Of a DNA stretch of 64,000 bases, positions 1-9,323 are shown piece after piece. Position 1 is the first letter of the stretch; each line of letters opens with the position of its first letter. A program made the position numbers and the translations under genes. Source of the DNA: Telluria mixta (GTDB lineage: Bacteria > Pseudomonadota > Gammaproteobacteria > Burkholderiales > Burkholderiaceae_D); the NCBI RefSeq assembly GCF_029223865.1, contig NZ_CP119520.1:4278001-4342000 (forward strand). The letters run 5' to 3'. The notes beneath the pieces were generated by a model. The model worked only from the letters and a program-made list of their open reading frames with translations. It searched no databases and was not told the DNA's origin.

Positions 1-173
1 AACAGAATAAGAAGTCCCCGTCGAAGCGCGGCATGCACCGTTCGCACGATTTCCTGACCGCCCCGAACCTGGCAGTCGAGCCGACCACCGGCGAAACGCA
101 CCTGCGTCACCACATCAGCCCGAACGGTTTCTACCGTGGCCGTAAAGTGCTCAAGACCAAGAACGACGAGTAA
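1..173 (+). CDS. rpmF: 50S ribosomal protein L32 (3' part)
   Basis: This is the C-terminal 56 codons of bL32, a small protein of the large ribosomal subunit; the start lies before the window. The reading frame begins at base 3 with [13 protein letters not shown], the conserved basic region of L32, and continues through [14 protein letters not shown] to a TAA at 171-173. rpmF directly upstream of plsX and the fab genes is the usual proteobacterial order, linking ribosome and membrane-lipid synthesis. Identity is secure although the N-terminus is missing. Confidence 0.95.
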   Translation, partial: QNKKSPSKRGMHRSHDFLTAPNLAVEPTTGETHLRHHISPNGFYRGRKVLKTKNDE

Positions 174-199
174 TCGACGTCTTGCTGTTTTGTTCCATG

Positions 200-240
200 A
201 AAGCGGTGCAACGTATGTCGAATGCGTGGCGCCGCTTTTT
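200..240 (+). terminator. Possible rho-independent terminator or attenuator after rpmF
   Basis: Arms AAAGCGGTGC (200-209) and GCGCCGCTTT (229-238) pair over 10 bp with one T-G wobble, around a 19-nt loop, and run into five T residues (236-240). The large loop makes it weaker than a classic terminator. It could partly separate rpmF from plsX transcription. Confidence 0.45.
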
Positions 241-349
241 CTTTCGCGGTAACCCCGTCATTTACCATCCCGCTGACTCGGCTCGCTTTGTACCCCGCCG
301 AGAACACGCCGCCGCCGGCCGACCTTGAGCCCGCGGTTCATCCCGACAA

Positions 350-1390
350 ATGACAATCAAAATTTCCATCGACTGCATGGGCGGCGACCACGGCCCCGCC
401 GTGACCATCCCGGCAGCCCTCGCATTCCTCAAGCGCGAACCCGACGCCGAGCTGATCCTCGTCGGTCAGGAAGAGCTGGTCCGCGCTGAACTCAAGAAAC
501 ATCATGCGGGCGAGAACCCGCGCCTGACCGTCCGCCATGCCGCCGAAGTGGTCGCGATGGACGATCCCATCGAAGTCGCCCTGCGCCGCAAGAAGGATTC
601 GTCGATGCGCGTCGCCATCGAGCTCGTCAAGGATGGCAGCGCCGACGTCTGCGTCTCCGCCGGCAATACGGGCGCGCTCATGGCCATCTCCCGTTATGTC
701 CTGAAAACCATGGCCGACGTCGACCGTCCGGCCATCTGCTCGATCCTGCCGAACTCGAAGGGCGGTCCGACGTACATGCTGGACCTGGGCGCCAACGTGG
801 ATTGCGAACCGCACCACCTGCACCAGTTCGCCATCATGGGCGCCGTGCTGTTCGAGGCGATGGAGCACCGCCGCCCGAGCATCGGCCTGCTGAATGTCGG
901 CACGGAAGAGATCAAGGGCAACGAAGTGGTCAAGGCCACCGCGCCCCTGCTGCGGGCCGACCATGAACGCGGCGTGCTGAATTTCCATGGCAACGTCGAA
1001 GGCAACGACATCTTCAAGGGCACGGTCGACGTCGTTGTGTGCGACGGGTTCGTCGGCAACGTGACCTTGAAGGCGATCGAGGGCCTGTCGCGCTTCTTCA
1101 AGACGACGTTCATGGAAAGCACCATGTCGAAACTCGGTGCTCTGCTGGCGCGCAAGTCGCTCAAGAAGCTGAACCCCGAAAGTTATAACGGTGCCGGCCT
1201 GCTGGGTCTGAAAGGCCTGGTCTTCAAGAGCCATGGCGGTGCCAATGCCTACGCCTACGAGTGGGCACTTCGACGCGCTTTTGACGCGGCGAAATATAAT
1301 GTGCAAGCGCAACTCTCGACCTTGATCGCCGAAATGTTGCCGCAAGCTCCCAATCCGGAAGCGCCAGGCTCAACCATTCAGCAGGGTTAG
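350..1390 (+). CDS. plsX: Phosphate acyltransferase PlsX
   Basis: PlsX converts acyl-ACP to acyl-phosphate, the acyl donor for PlsY in phosphatidic acid synthesis; it is a peripheral membrane enzyme. The 346-residue product has the family N-terminus [15 protein letters not shown], the internal [10 protein letters not shown] loop and VCDGFVGNV, and is of normal length. No strong Shine-Dalgarno sequence is visible before the ATG. fabH follows after 2 bp, so the genes are surely cotranscribed. Confidence 0.97.
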   Translation: MTIKISIDCMGGDHGPAVTIPAALAFLKREPDAELILVGQEELVRAELKKHHAGENPRLTVRHAAEVVAMDDPIEVALRRKKDSSMRVAIELVKDGSADVCVSAGNTGALMAISRYVLKTMADVDRPAICSILPNSKGGPTYMLDLGANVDCEPHHLHQFAIMGAVLFEAMEHRRPSIGLLNVGTEEIKGNEVVKATAPLLRADHERGVLNFHGNVEGNDIFKGTVDVVVCDGFVGNVTLKAIEGLSRFFKTTFMESTMSKLGALLARKSLKKLNPESYNGAGLLGLKGLVFKSHGGANAYAYEWALRRAFDAAKYNVQAQLSTLIAEMLPQAPNPEAPGSTIQQG

Positions 1391-1392
1391 CA

Positions 1393-2373
1393 ATGACTTA
1401 CAGCAAAATTATCGGCACCGGCAGCTACCTGCCGGAAAAGCGTGTCACTAACGACGACCTCGCGGCCCAGCTTGCCGTCAAGGGCATCGAGACGTCGGAC
1501 GAGTGGATCGTGACCCGCAGCGGCATCTCCGCGCGCCACTACGCCGCGCCCGACGAAAACGCGTCGGACCTGGCCGTGAACGCGGCGCGCAAGGCGCTCG
1601 AGGCGTCCGGTCTCGAAGCCGAGCAGATCGACCTGATCATCGTCGCCACGTCGACGCCGGATTATTTCGGCAGCTTCCCGAGCACGGCCTGCATCGTCCA
1701 GAACAAGCTGGGCATGCGAAACAACAGCGCCGCGTTCGACATGGGCGCCGTGTGCTCGGGCTTCGTCTACGCGATGGCGACGGCCGATGCGTTCATCAAG
1801 GCCGGCAATGCGAAGAACGTGCTCGTGATCGGCACGGAAGTGTTCTCGCGGATCCTCGACTTCGATGACCGCACCACCTGCGTGCTGTTCGGCGACGGCG
1901 CCGGCGCCGTCGTGCTGGCCGCGTCCGAGGAACCGGGCGTGCTGGCCGTCAAGCTGCACGCCGATGGCAGCCATGGCGGCATCCTGTGCGGCCCCGCGAA
2001 CCCGTCGAACCTGGCCACGAACCAGAAATTCCTGTACATGGATGGCCCCGCCGTCTTCAAGCTGGCCGTGACCGTGCTGGAAAAGGTCGCCAACGAAGCG
2101 CTGGCGCATGCGCAGATGCCGTCGAGCGAGATCGACTGGCTGATCCCGCACCAGGCCAACCTGCGCATCATGACGGGCACCGCCAAGAAGCTGGGCCTGT
2201 CGACCGAGAAGATGGTCGTCACCGTCAACGAACACGGCAACACGTCGGCCGCGTCGATCCCGCTGGCACTCGATGTCGCGGTGCGCGACGGCCGCATCAA
2301 GCCGGGCCACAACGTCATGATGGAAGGCGTGGGCGGCGGCTTTACCTGGGGTGCCGTGCTCGCGCGCATGTGA
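1393..2373 (+). CDS. fabH: 3-oxoacyl-ACP synthase III (KAS III)
   Basis: FabH starts fatty-acid chains by condensing acetyl-CoA with malonyl-ACP. The 326-residue protein carries the complete Cys-His-Asn triad: C121 in [10 protein letters not shown]253 in IPHQANLRI and N283 in EHGNTSAA. It also ends in the family GGGFTWGA motif. It starts 2 bp after plsX and is followed by fabD after 42 bp. Length and motifs are ordinary for the family. Confidence 0.97.
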   Translation: MTYSKIIGTGSYLPEKRVTNDDLAAQLAVKGIETSDEWIVTRSGISARHYAAPDENASDLAVNAARKALEASGLEAEQIDLIIVATSTPDYFGSFPSTACIVQNKLGMRNNSAAFDMGAVCSGFVYAMATADAFIKAGNAKNVLVIGTEVFSRILDFDDRTTCVLFGDGAGAVVLAASEEPGVLAVKLHADGSHGGILCGPANPSNLATNQKFLYMDGPAVFKLAVTVLEKVANEALAHAQMPSSEIDWLIPHQANLRIMTGTAKKLGLSTEKMVVTVNEHGNTSAASIPLALDVAVRDGRIKPGHNVMMEGVGGGFTWGAVLARM

Positions 2374-2415
2374 CGCCGGCCGCTCCGTACCAATAACAAG
2401 ATCAAGGAGGACTTG

Positions 2416-3351
2416 ATGAGCAAATTCGCATTCCTGTTTACCGGCCAGGGCGCGCAAGCCGTCGGCATGCTGAACGGCTTCGCCGGCAACCCGGTCGTCG
2501 AGCAGACCGTCGCCGAGGCGTCGGAAGCGCTGGGCCAGGACCTCGGCAAGCTGATCGCCGAAGGCCCGAAGGAAGACCTGGACCTGACCACCAACACGCA
2601 GCCCGTGATGCTGACGGCCGCCGTCGCCGTCTACCGTGCGTGGATCGCCGCGGGCGGCCCGAAGCCGGCCGTCGTCGCCGGCCACAGCCTCGGCGAATAC
2701 TCGGCGCTCGTCGCCGCCGGCGTGATCGACTTCAAGGATGCCGTGCCGCTCGTGCGCTTCCGTGCGCAATCGATGCAGGACGCGGTGCCGGTCGGGCAGG
2801 GCGGCATGGCGGTGATTCTCGGCCTGCAGGCGGACGACGTCCGTGCCGTGTGCGCAGAGGCGGCGCAGGGCGAGGTCGTGGAAGCCGTGAACTTCAACGA
2901 GCCGACGCAGATCGTGATCGCGGGCCACACGGCCGCCGTCGAGCGCGCGTGCGACATCGCCAAGGCCAAGGGCGCCAAGCGCGCGATGAAGCTGGCCGTG
3001 TCGGCGCCGTTCCACTCGTCGCTGCTGAAGCCGGCGTCGGACCGCCTGCGCGACTACATGGCGAACCTGAATTTTGCCGCGCCGCAGATCGACTTGATCA
3101 ACAACGTCGACGTGGCTATCCTGAACGATCCCGCCGCGATCAAGGATGCGCTGGTGCGCCAGGCGGCCGGTCCCGTGCGCTGGGTCGAGACCATGCAGAA
3201 GATGGCGGCCGACGGCGTGACGCAAGTCATCGAATGCGCGCCGAGCAAGACCCTGATCGGCATGGCCAAGCGGATCGATCCGGTGCTGGTGGGCGAAGCC
3301 CTCGTCGACCAGGCATCGCTGGAACGTGTGCTCGCCGCCATCCAGGGCTGA
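2416..3351 (+). CDS. fabD: Malonyl-CoA:ACP transacylase
   Basis: FabD loads malonyl groups from CoA onto acyl carrier protein. The protein (311 residues) has the FTGQGAQ N-terminus and the GHSLGE nucleophile elbow with S91. An in-frame TTG at 2413 immediately precedes the ATG at 2416. The ATG is preferred because an AAGGAGG ribosome binding site lies at 2404-2410, five bases upstream. It sits between fabH and fabG in the fatty-acid synthesis operon. Confidence 0.96.
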   Translation: MSKFAFLFTGQGAQAVGMLNGFAGNPVVEQTVAEASEALGQDLGKLIAEGPKEDLDLTTNTQPVMLTAAVAVYRAWIAAGGPKPAVVAGHSLGEYSALVAAGVIDFKDAVPLVRFRAQSMQDAVPVGQGGMAVILGLQADDVRAVCAEAAQGEVVEAVNFNEPTQIVIAGHTAAVERACDIAKAKGAKRAMKLAVSAPFHSSLLKPASDRLRDYMANLNFAAPQIDLINNVDVAILNDPAAIKDALVRQAAGPVRWVETMQKMAADGVTQVIECAPSKTLIGMAKRIDPVLVGEALVDQASLERVLAAIQG

Positions 3352-3390
3352 GCGCCGTCGCATCCCCCCGTTAGAGAAAAAGAGGACTCA

Positions 3391-4128
3391 ATGAACCTGC
3401 AAAACCAAGTCGCCCTCGTCACCGGTGCCTCGCGCGGCATCGGCAAGGCCATCGCACTCGAACTGGCACGCCAGGGCGCCAAGGTCGTCGGCACCGCCAC
3501 GACGGCAGCCGGTGCGGAAGACATCGGCGCCTACCTCGCCGAGTTCGGCGGCAAGGGCGTCGTGCTGAACGTCACCGACGCCGCCCAGTGCGCCGCCGTC
3601 ATCGACGACATCACCAAGAATGTCGGCACGATCGGCATCCTCGTCAACAATGCCGGCATCACCCAGGATCAATTGGCGATGCGCATGAAGGACGAAGAGT
3701 GGGACAACGTGATCGCCACCAACCTGACGGCCGTCGGCCGCCTGTCGCGCGCCGTGCTGCGCGGGATGATGAAGGCGAAGCAGGGGCGTATCATCAACAT
3801 CACGTCCGTCGTGGGCGCGGCCGGCAATCCGGGTCAGATGAATTACGCGGCGGCGAAGGCCGGCGTGGCCGGCATGACCCGCGCGCTGGCGCGCGAGATC
3901 GGCAGCCGCAACATCACCGTCAACTGCGTGGCGCCGGGCTTCATCGACACCGACATGACCAAGGCACTGGGCGAAGGCCAGCATGAGGCGCTGCTGACGC
4001 AGATCCCGCTGGGCCGCCTGGGCAATCCGGAAGACATCGCGTACGCGGTCGCCTTCCTGGCGGGTCCGCAGGCCGCCTACATCACGGGCACCGAACTGCA
4101 CGTGAACGGCGGCATGTACATGAACTGA
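3391..4128 (+). CDS. fabG: 3-oxoacyl-ACP reductase
   Basis: FabG is the NADPH-dependent reductase of the elongation cycle, a short-chain dehydrogenase. The 245-residue product has the cofactor motif TGASRGIG near residue 12, the NNAG motif, and the catalytic YxxxK pair at Y152 and K156. The C-terminus HVNGGMYM is typical of FabG. A purine-rich site precedes the ATG. It lies 39 bp after fabD and upstream of acpP. Confidence 0.97.
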   Translation: MNLQNQVALVTGASRGIGKAIALELARQGAKVVGTATTAAGAEDIGAYLAEFGGKGVVLNVTDAAQCAAVIDDITKNVGTIGILVNNAGITQDQLAMRMKDEEWDNVIATNLTAVGRLSRAVLRGMMKAKQGRIINITSVVGAAGNPGQMNYAAAKAGVAGMTRALAREIGSRNITVNCVAPGFIDTDMTKALGEGQHEALLTQIPLGRLGNPEDIAYAVAFLAGPQAAYITGTELHVNGGMYMN

Positions 4129-4203
4129 TGGGCATCCTTTAAATAGAGATCTCGGCAGTTCGCAGTAGTTTCGACCGTTTTAGCGTCAGACGCTGAAAAT
4201 AGT

Positions 4204-4230
4204 TTTTCAACGCGCAAACCCTGATAAAAT
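4204..4230 (+). promoter_or_regulatory. Possible sigma-70 promoter for acpP
   Basis: TTTTCA (4204-4209) and TAAAAT (4225-4230) resemble -35 and -10 hexamers, separated by a short 15-bp spacer. They stand about 40 bp before the acpP ATG. acpP is very highly expressed in bacteria and often has its own promoter, so this is plausible but not shown. Confidence 0.4.
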
Positions 4231-4270
4231 GCGCGCACTTTCCGCAACACATACCTAATGGAGCCATAAC

Positions 4271-4510
4271 ATGTCGGATATCGAACAACGCGTTAAAAAA
4301 ATCGTCGCTGAGCAACTGGGCGTTGCCGAAGCAGACATCAAAATCGATTCCTCGTTCGTTGACGACCTCGGCGCTGACTCGCTGGACACCGTGGAACTGG
4401 TGATGGCCCTGGAAGACGAATTCGAAATGGAAATCCCGGACGAGCAGGCCGAGAAGATCACGACCGTTCGCCAGGCTATCGAGTACGCACAGGCTCACGT
4501 CAAGGCCTAA
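4271..4510 (+). CDS. acpP: Acyl carrier protein
   Basis: ACP carries growing acyl chains on a phosphopantetheine arm. The 79-residue acidic protein has the attachment motif [10 protein letters not shown], with S37 as the modified serine. It is classic type II ACP length. The holo-ACP synthase that would modify it (acpS) is encoded at 19850-20263 in this window. acpP lies between fabG and fabF. The base composition is less GC-rich than its neighbours, as is common for highly expressed genes. Confidence 0.98.
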   Translation: MSDIEQRVKKIVAEQLGVAEADIKIDSSFVDDLGADSLDTVELVMALEDEFEMEIPDEQAEKITTVRQAIEYAQAHVKA

Positions 4511-4535
4511 GCTTTCAGGATTTCAGGAGAAGCGC

Positions 4536-5780
4536 TTGAGTTCACGCAACCGTCGTGTCGTAGTGACCGGCCTGGGTTGCATCTCTCCGATCGGCAACAC
4601 CATTGCCGACGCGTGGGAGGCAGCACTGGCGGGCAAGTCGGGTATTGCCAACATCACCAAGTTCGACGCAACGCCATTCTCGACCCGTTTCGCGGGCGAG
4701 GTGAAGAACTTTAACGTCGAGGATTACTTGCCGGGCAAGGAAGGCCGTCATATGGATACGTTTATCCATTTCGGCATGGCCGCCGGCATCCAGGCGTTAC
4801 AGGATTCGGGCATTGTCGTCACCGACGACAATCGCGATCGTATCGGCGTGCTCGTGGGTTCCGGCATCGGCGGCCTGCCGATGATCGAAGAGACCAAGGC
4901 GGAGTACGACAGCCGCGGCCCGCGCCGCATTTCGCCGTTCTTCGTCCCGGCGTCGATCATCAACATGATCTCGGGCGACCTGTCGATCAAGTTCGGCCTG
5001 CGCGGCCCGAACCTGGCCATCGTGACCGCCTGCACGACCGGCCTGCACTGCATCGGCCAGGCTGCTCGCCTGATCGAGTACGGCGACGCCGACGTGATGA
5101 TCGCGGGCGGTGCGGAATCGACCGTATCGCCGCTGGGCCTGGGCGGTTTCGCCTCGGCACGTGCGCTATCGTCGCGCAATGACGATCCGGCCACGGCTTC
5201 GCGTCCCTGGGACCGCGACCGCGACGGCTTCGTGCTGGGCGAGGGCGCTGGCGTGATGGTGCTCGAAGAGTACGAACACGCCAAGGCACGCGGCGCGACG
5301 ATCTACGCGGAAGTCGTCGGCTTCGGCATGAGCGCGGACGCGAACCACATCACGGCACCGCTCGAGGATGGCAGCGGCGCATCGCGCTGCATGGTCGCCG
5401 CGATGCAGTACGCGGGCATCAACCCGGACCAGGTGCAGTACGTGAACGCACACGGCACGTCGACCCCCGTGGGCGACGTGGCGGAAGTGAAGGGCATCAA
5501 GCGCACCTTCGGCGACCATGCGAACAGGCTGGTCGTCAACTCCACCAAGTCGATGACGGGTCACCTGCTGGGTGGCGCGGGCGGCCTGGAGTCGGTGTTC
5601 ACCGTGCTCGCGATTCACAACCAGGTCTCGCCGCCGACGATCAACATCTTCAACCAGGATCCGGAATGCGACCTGGACTTCTGCGCCAACACGGCACGGG
5701 ACATGAAGATCGATTACGCGGTGAAAAACTCCTTCGGTTTCGGCGGTACCAACGGTACGCTGGTCTTCGCCAAGATCTAA
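4536..5780 (+). CDS. fabF: 3-oxoacyl-ACP synthase II (KAS II)
   Basis: FabF elongates acyl-ACP, including the palmitoleoyl to cis-vaccenoyl step. The 414-residue protein has the Cys-His-His triad: C166 in TACTTG, H306 in [11 protein letters not shown] and H343 in MTGHLLG. The start is TTG, giving [13 protein letters not shown]; a GGAGA ribosome binding site ends about five bases upstream and no better ATG exists. It closes the fatty-acid cluster and is followed by a strong terminator. Confidence 0.96.
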   Translation: MSSRNRRVVVTGLGCISPIGNTIADAWEAALAGKSGIANITKFDATPFSTRFAGEVKNFNVEDYLPGKEGRHMDTFIHFGMAAGIQALQDSGIVVTDDNRDRIGVLVGSGIGGLPMIEETKAEYDSRGPRRISPFFVPASIINMISGDLSIKFGLRGPNLAIVTACTTGLHCIGQAARLIEYGDADVMIAGGAESTVSPLGLGGFASARALSSRNDDPATASRPWDRDRDGFVLGEGAGVMVLEEYEHAKARGATIYAEVVGFGMSADANHITAPLEDGSGASRCMVAAMQYAGINPDQVQYVNAHGTSTPVGDVAEVKGIKRTFGDHANRLVVNSTKSMTGHLLGGAGGLESVFTVLAIHNQVSPPTINIFNQDPECDLDFCANTARDMKIDYAVKNSFGFGGTNGTLVFAKI

Positions 5781-5807
5781 CGATCTGCCGATAACCGAAC
5801 TTTCGGA

Positions 5808-5838
5808 CGCCCATTCCTGTCAAAGGAATGGGCGTTTG
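5808..5838 (+). terminator. Rho-independent terminator after fabF
   Basis: A perfect 11-bp stem, CGCCCATTCCT (5808-5818) with AGGAATGGGCG (5824-5834), encloses a 5-base loop GTCAA and is followed by a short T-rich tract. It ends the fatty-acid operon. Confidence 0.88.
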
Positions 5839-5876
5839 TCATTTCTGACTTCCTCCACTTCTAACTGGAAATATCC

Positions 5877-6377
5877 ATGTCGATCGCGGTGTCCGCGCTC
5901 GTCAGGCCGTCACGCATCCAGCGGTTCGTCTGGGGTGGCTGCGGCCTGGCCTTTCTCGCGTCCGCGCTGGCCATCGGGCTGGCGGCGCCCGGGCACATGC
6001 GCTTCGCGCCCTTCGTCGTGGCGGCGCTGGCGGCCGCCGGCAGCGCCGTGCTGGGCGCGGCGGGATCTCATCCAAAGACGCACCGGATTGATATTTCTGG
6101 AACCGGCGACCTGCGCGTAACGGTACAACAGGATGTGGGCCTGCCGTCGGCGGGCAATGCGGTCCTGCTGCCTGGATCTGTCATCTGGCCGATGCTGATG
6201 GTGTTGCGGCACGCCGCGCCGGGCACGGGGCCGCGGGTCCTGTGTGTGTGGCGCGACAGTGTCGACGCCGCCGCGTGGCGCGCGCTGGCCGTCGCGCTGG
6301 CAGTGGTCGGCCGGCGCGGAAATGCAGACGAAGGATGCGAAGACACGACGAACTCATTGCAGCGGACCAACTCTTAA
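5877..6377 (+). CDS. YgfX-like small membrane protein
   Basis: The 166-residue product has two hydrophobic helices near residues 16-60, then a soluble part with a stretch VLCVWRDSVDAAAWRALAVAL. That matches the pattern of the YgfX (CptA, PF07254) family, where an aspartate-tryptophan-arginine motif follows two membrane helices. In E. coli YgfX pairs with SdhE (CptB) and has been linked to cytoskeletal inhibition; no sdhE is visible here. It sits between fabF and rpoE. Assignment rests on architecture and a short motif only. Confidence 0.55.
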   Translation: MSIAVSALVRPSRIQRFVWGGCGLAFLASALAIGLAAPGHMRFAPFVVAALAAAGSAVLGAAGSHPKTHRIDISGTGDLRVTVQQDVGLPSAGNAVLLPGSVIWPMLMVLRHAAPGTGPRVLCVWRDSVDAAAWRALAVALAVVGRRGNADEGCEDTTNSLQRTNS

Positions 6378-6438
6378 GGAAACGTGGCAGACCGTTTCCG
6401 TATAACAGGGACGCCGCCGCAGCCAACGGGGCATTGCA

Positions 6439-7041
6439 GTGACGACCGAACGCGAATGTGATCAACTGCTGGTTGAGCGCGTCCAGGCGGGCGATCGCCG
6501 GGCGTTCGACCTGCTGGTAGCGAAATACCAGCGTCGCCTGATGCGGCTCGTGTCGCGCCTCGTGCACGATCCGGCCGAGGCGGAAGACGTTGTACAGGAA
6601 ACCTTTATTAAGGCATTCCGTGCACTGCGCCATTTCCGCGGCGATTCCGCGTTTTATACTTGGCTATATCGAATAGGAATTAATACGGCGAAGAATTTTC
6701 TGGTCACGCAAGGCAGACGGGCGCCCACCTCGACGGAAGCCGATGCCGAACGTGCGGAAGGATTCGACGACGCGGATAGCTTGCGGGACATTAATACACC
6801 GGAGTCTATGTTGGCCAGCAAGCAGATCGCCTATACCGTGAATGCGGCCATGGAAGCCTTGCCGCTTGAATTAAGGACGGCGATCGTTCTGCGCGAAATA
6901 GAAGGTTTAAGCTACGAGGAAATCTCCGAAGTGATGGCGTGTCCAATCGGGACGGTGCGGAGCCGGATTTTCCGGGCGCGTGAAGTCATCGCCGAGAAAT
7001 TGCGGCCCCTGCTCGATATCTCGGCGGACAAACGTCGGTAG
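6439..7041 (+). CDS. rpoE: RNA polymerase sigma-E factor
   Basis: This is an ECF sigma factor directing the envelope-stress response. The 200-residue protein has region 2 (DLLVAKYQRRLMRLV, then EAEDVVQETFIKAFRAL) and region 4 (ALPLELRTAIVLREIEGLSYEEI, then GTVRSRIFRARE). The start is GTG at 6439. It is followed at 43 bp by an rseA-like gene and then by a Do-type protease, the standard sigma-E locus order without rseB. Confidence 0.95.
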   Translation: MTTERECDQLLVERVQAGDRRAFDLLVAKYQRRLMRLVSRLVHDPAEAEDVVQETFIKAFRALRHFRGDSAFYTWLYRIGINTAKNFLVTQGRRAPTSTEADAERAEGFDDADSLRDINTPESMLASKQIAYTVNAAMEALPLELRTAIVLREIEGLSYEEISEVMACPIGTVRSRIFRAREVIAEKLRPLLDISADKRR

Positions 7042-7083
7042 GTAGCGATATGAAGACAAAGTTTTACGTACCGGCGTGATGGA

Positions 7084-7383
7084 ATGACGATGGACACGAA
7101 CAAGAAAAACCGTGAACTCATCTCGGCGCTCTGCGACGGCGAGATCGCGGATGTCGACCAGGAACTGGCGCTCGCCGCCCTGGACACGCCCGACGGCCAG
7201 CAGGCCTGGGCGCTCTATCACCAGATCGGCGACGTCCTGCGCGCGGATCCCGCGCCGGACGTGGCGCCCGGCTTCGCGGAACGTCTGGCTGCCCGCCTCG
7301 CGGCCGAGCCGCTGCCCGGCAAGCGCGCGGCGGTCGCCACCGATGCCGCCGGCCAGGCGACCGTCGCGGCCGACCCCACCTGA
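7084..7383 (+). CDS. rseA: RseA-like anti-sigma-E factor, short form
   Basis: RseA binds and inhibits sigma-E and is normally released by cleavage of its membrane segment. The 99-residue product matches only the cytoplasmic sigma-binding domain: ELISALCDGEIADVDQELALAAL, then a WALYHQIGDVLR segment. It ends in an Ala-rich tail. No transmembrane helix, periplasmic domain or rseB follows in any frame before the protease gene. The start could be the first ATG (7084) or the second (7090). It is either a natural soluble form or a shortened gene. Confidence 0.8.
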   Translation: MTMDTNKKNRELISALCDGEIADVDQELALAALDTPDGQQAWALYHQIGDVLRADPAPDVAPGFAERLAARLAAEPLPGKRAAVATDAAGQATVAADPT

Positions 7384-7518
7384 GCCGATCGCGTTTCCCG
7401 TTCATCGCCTGATGCCCGCAGGGGCAGCGCCATCCGTTCGCCACGGACGTGCCAACGCGACAACAATGCGCTTTTGTCTTACCATACGAACCATTCAAGC
7501 ACAGACCTTACCGATCCT

Positions 7519-8973
7519 ATGACAAGCAAAACTGGAAGCGCGATCCTGTCCGCCCTCGTCTTTGCGGGCGCGAGTCTGATGTCCCTCCCGGCGGCCCATG
7601 CGGCCGCTCCCGTTGCCGCCCCGACCGTCACCGGCCTGCCCGATTTTGCCGACCTCGTCGACAAGGTCGGCCCGGCCGTCGTCAACATCCGCACCACCGA
7701 ACGCGTCCGCCTCGACCAGGGCGGCCCCGACGAGGAAATGCAGGAATTCCTGCGCCGCTTCTTCGGCGGCCAGATGGTGCCGCGCGGACGCCGCGGCGCG
7801 CCCGGCGAGCAGCCGCAGGAAGAACGCGTGCAGCGGGGCGTCGGCTCCGGTTTCATCATCTCGGACGACGGGTATGTGCTGACCAATGCGCACGTCGTGG
7901 AGGGCGCGGACGAGGTCGTGGTGACCCTGACCGACCGCCGCGAATTCAAGGCCAAAGTCCTGGGCTCGGATGCCCGCAGCGACGTGGCCCTGCTGAAAGT
8001 GGACGGACGCAACCTGCCCAATGTGCGTATCGGCGATTCCAGCAAGATTCGCGTGGGCGAGTGGGTGATCGCCATCGGTTCGCCGTTCAACCTGGAGAAC
8101 ACGGTCACGGCCGGCATCATCTCGGCCAAGGCACGCGACACGGGCGAATACCTGCCGCTGATCCAGAGCGACGTGGCCGTCAACCCCGGCAACTCGGGCG
8201 GCCCGCTGATCAACATGCGCGGCGAAGTCATCGGCATCAACTCGCAGATCGCGACCCTGTCCGGCGCCTATAACGGCATCTCGTTCGCCGTGCCGATCGA
8301 CGAGGTCATGCGCGTCTCCGACCAGATCCGCAAGACCGGCAAGGTGACGCGCGGCCGCCTCGGCGTGCAGATCAGCGAAGTCACGACGGACGTCGCGGAA
8401 TCGCTCGGCCTGGGCCGGGCGCGCGGTGCCGAGGTCGCGATGGTCGAGCCGGGCGGACCGGCGGACAAGGCCGGCCTCAAGGTCGGCGACATCATCCTGA
8501 AATTCAACGGCAAGGACATCGAGCGCAGCTCCGACCTGCCGCGCCTCGTCGGCGGAAGCACCGTCGGCAGCCGCGCCAGCGTCACCGTGTGGCGCCGCGG
8601 CAGCCAGCTCGACCTGCCGGTGACCATCGTCGAACTGCAGGAAGAAAAATCGCCGACGGCGAAGGCGGCGCCCAGGAAGCCCACGCCGGACCAGGCGCCG
8701 AACGCGCTGGGCCTGCACGTCTCGGACCTCACTGCCGCCCAGAAGCGCGAGCTCAAGACGGAGGCCGGTGTGCTCGTCGAGTTCGCCGAAGGACGTGCGG
8801 CGTCGGCCGGCATCCGCCAGGGCGACGTGATCCTGCAGATGAACAATGTCGAGATCACGGGCGCGGCCCAGTTCAACGGGCTTGTCGCCAAGGTCGATGC
8901 GAAGAAGCCGGTCGCGCTGCTCGTGCGCAGGGACAATGTCTCGCGCTACCTCGTCATCCGTCCGCGCCCATGA
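7519..8973 (+). CDS. mucD: Do-family periplasmic serine protease (DegQ/MucD type)
   Basis: This is a periplasmic chaperone-protease that degrades misfolded envelope proteins. From the ATG at 7519 the protein has 484 residues: a signal peptide ending near AAHA, a trypsin-like domain with catalytic H125 (NAHVV), D155 (DVALLKV) and S226 (GNSGGPL), then two PDZ domains. A TTG at 7474 would add 15 residues ahead of the signal peptide and is less likely. The position after rpoE-rseA is the mucD position of the sigma-E locus. The next gene overlaps by 4 bp. Confidence 0.94.
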   Translation: MTSKTGSAILSALVFAGASLMSLPAAHAAAPVAAPTVTGLPDFADLVDKVGPAVVNIRTTERVRLDQGGPDEEMQEFLRRFFGGQMVPRGRRGAPGEQPQEERVQRGVGSGFIISDDGYVLTNAHVVEGADEVVVTLTDRREFKAKVLGSDARSDVALLKVDGRNLPNVRIGDSSKIRVGEWVIAIGSPFNLENTVTAGIISAKARDTGEYLPLIQSDVAVNPGNSGGPLINMRGEVIGINSQIATLSGAYNGISFAVPIDEVMRVSDQIRKTGKVTRGRLGVQISEVTTDVAESLGLGRARGAEVAMVEPGGPADKAGLKVGDIILKFNGKDIERSSDLPRLVGGSTVGSRASVTVWRRGSQLDLPVTIVELQEEKSPTAKAAPRKPTPDQAPNALGLHVSDLTAAQKRELKTEAGVLVEFAEGRAASAGIRQGDVILQMNNVEITGAAQFNGLVAKVDAKKPVALLVRRDNVSRYLVIRPRP

Positions 8974-9236
8974 GTCCACGTTTTATCTTGTATTCGCGTT
9001 CGTACTGCCACCTGTGCGAAGACATGCTGGCGGCGCTGCAGGCGTTCATGGCCCGCCAGGGGCAGGCGTACACGGTGGACGTGGTCGACGTCGATGCCGA
9101 CCCGGCCCTCGTGGCCCGCTACGACGAACTGGTGCCGGTGCTGGTCGCGGAGCCGGCCGGCACCGAGCTCTGTCACTACTTCCTCGACGAGGGCGCGCTG
9201 CGGCGTCACCTGAGCCAGGAGCAGGCGGCAGTTTAA
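8970..9236 (+). CDS. Glutaredoxin-family thiol-disulfide protein
   Basis: This small redox protein of 88 residues begins SPRFILYSRSYCHLCEDML, with a CxxC site (CHLC) at residues 12-15, and has a thioredoxin-like pattern with VPVL before the third strand. It fits the glutaredoxin-like DUF836 (PF05768) group. The ATG overlaps the protease stop codon (ATGA), so translation is coupled. It may serve thiol homeostasis in the envelope-stress operon or the downstream lepA genes, where it is often found in beta- and gammaproteobacteria. Confidence 0.85.
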   Translation: MSPRFILYSRSYCHLCEDMLAALQAFMARQGQAYTVDVVDVDADPALVARYDELVPVLVAEPAGTELCHYFLDEGALRRHLSQEQAAV

Positions 9237-9323
9237 TCTTCGGGCAATAGCCACGGCTTTTACATCTTGCTCCATGGATCGAAACCGGCGCGACCTGCGA
9301 TAATCGGCCGCATCGATTCCTGG

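Noticed and set aside
4182..4194. Small hairpin AGCGT-CAG-ACGCT before acpP as a terminator
   Set aside because: The stem is only 5 bp and is not followed directly by a T-run, so it is too weak to call.
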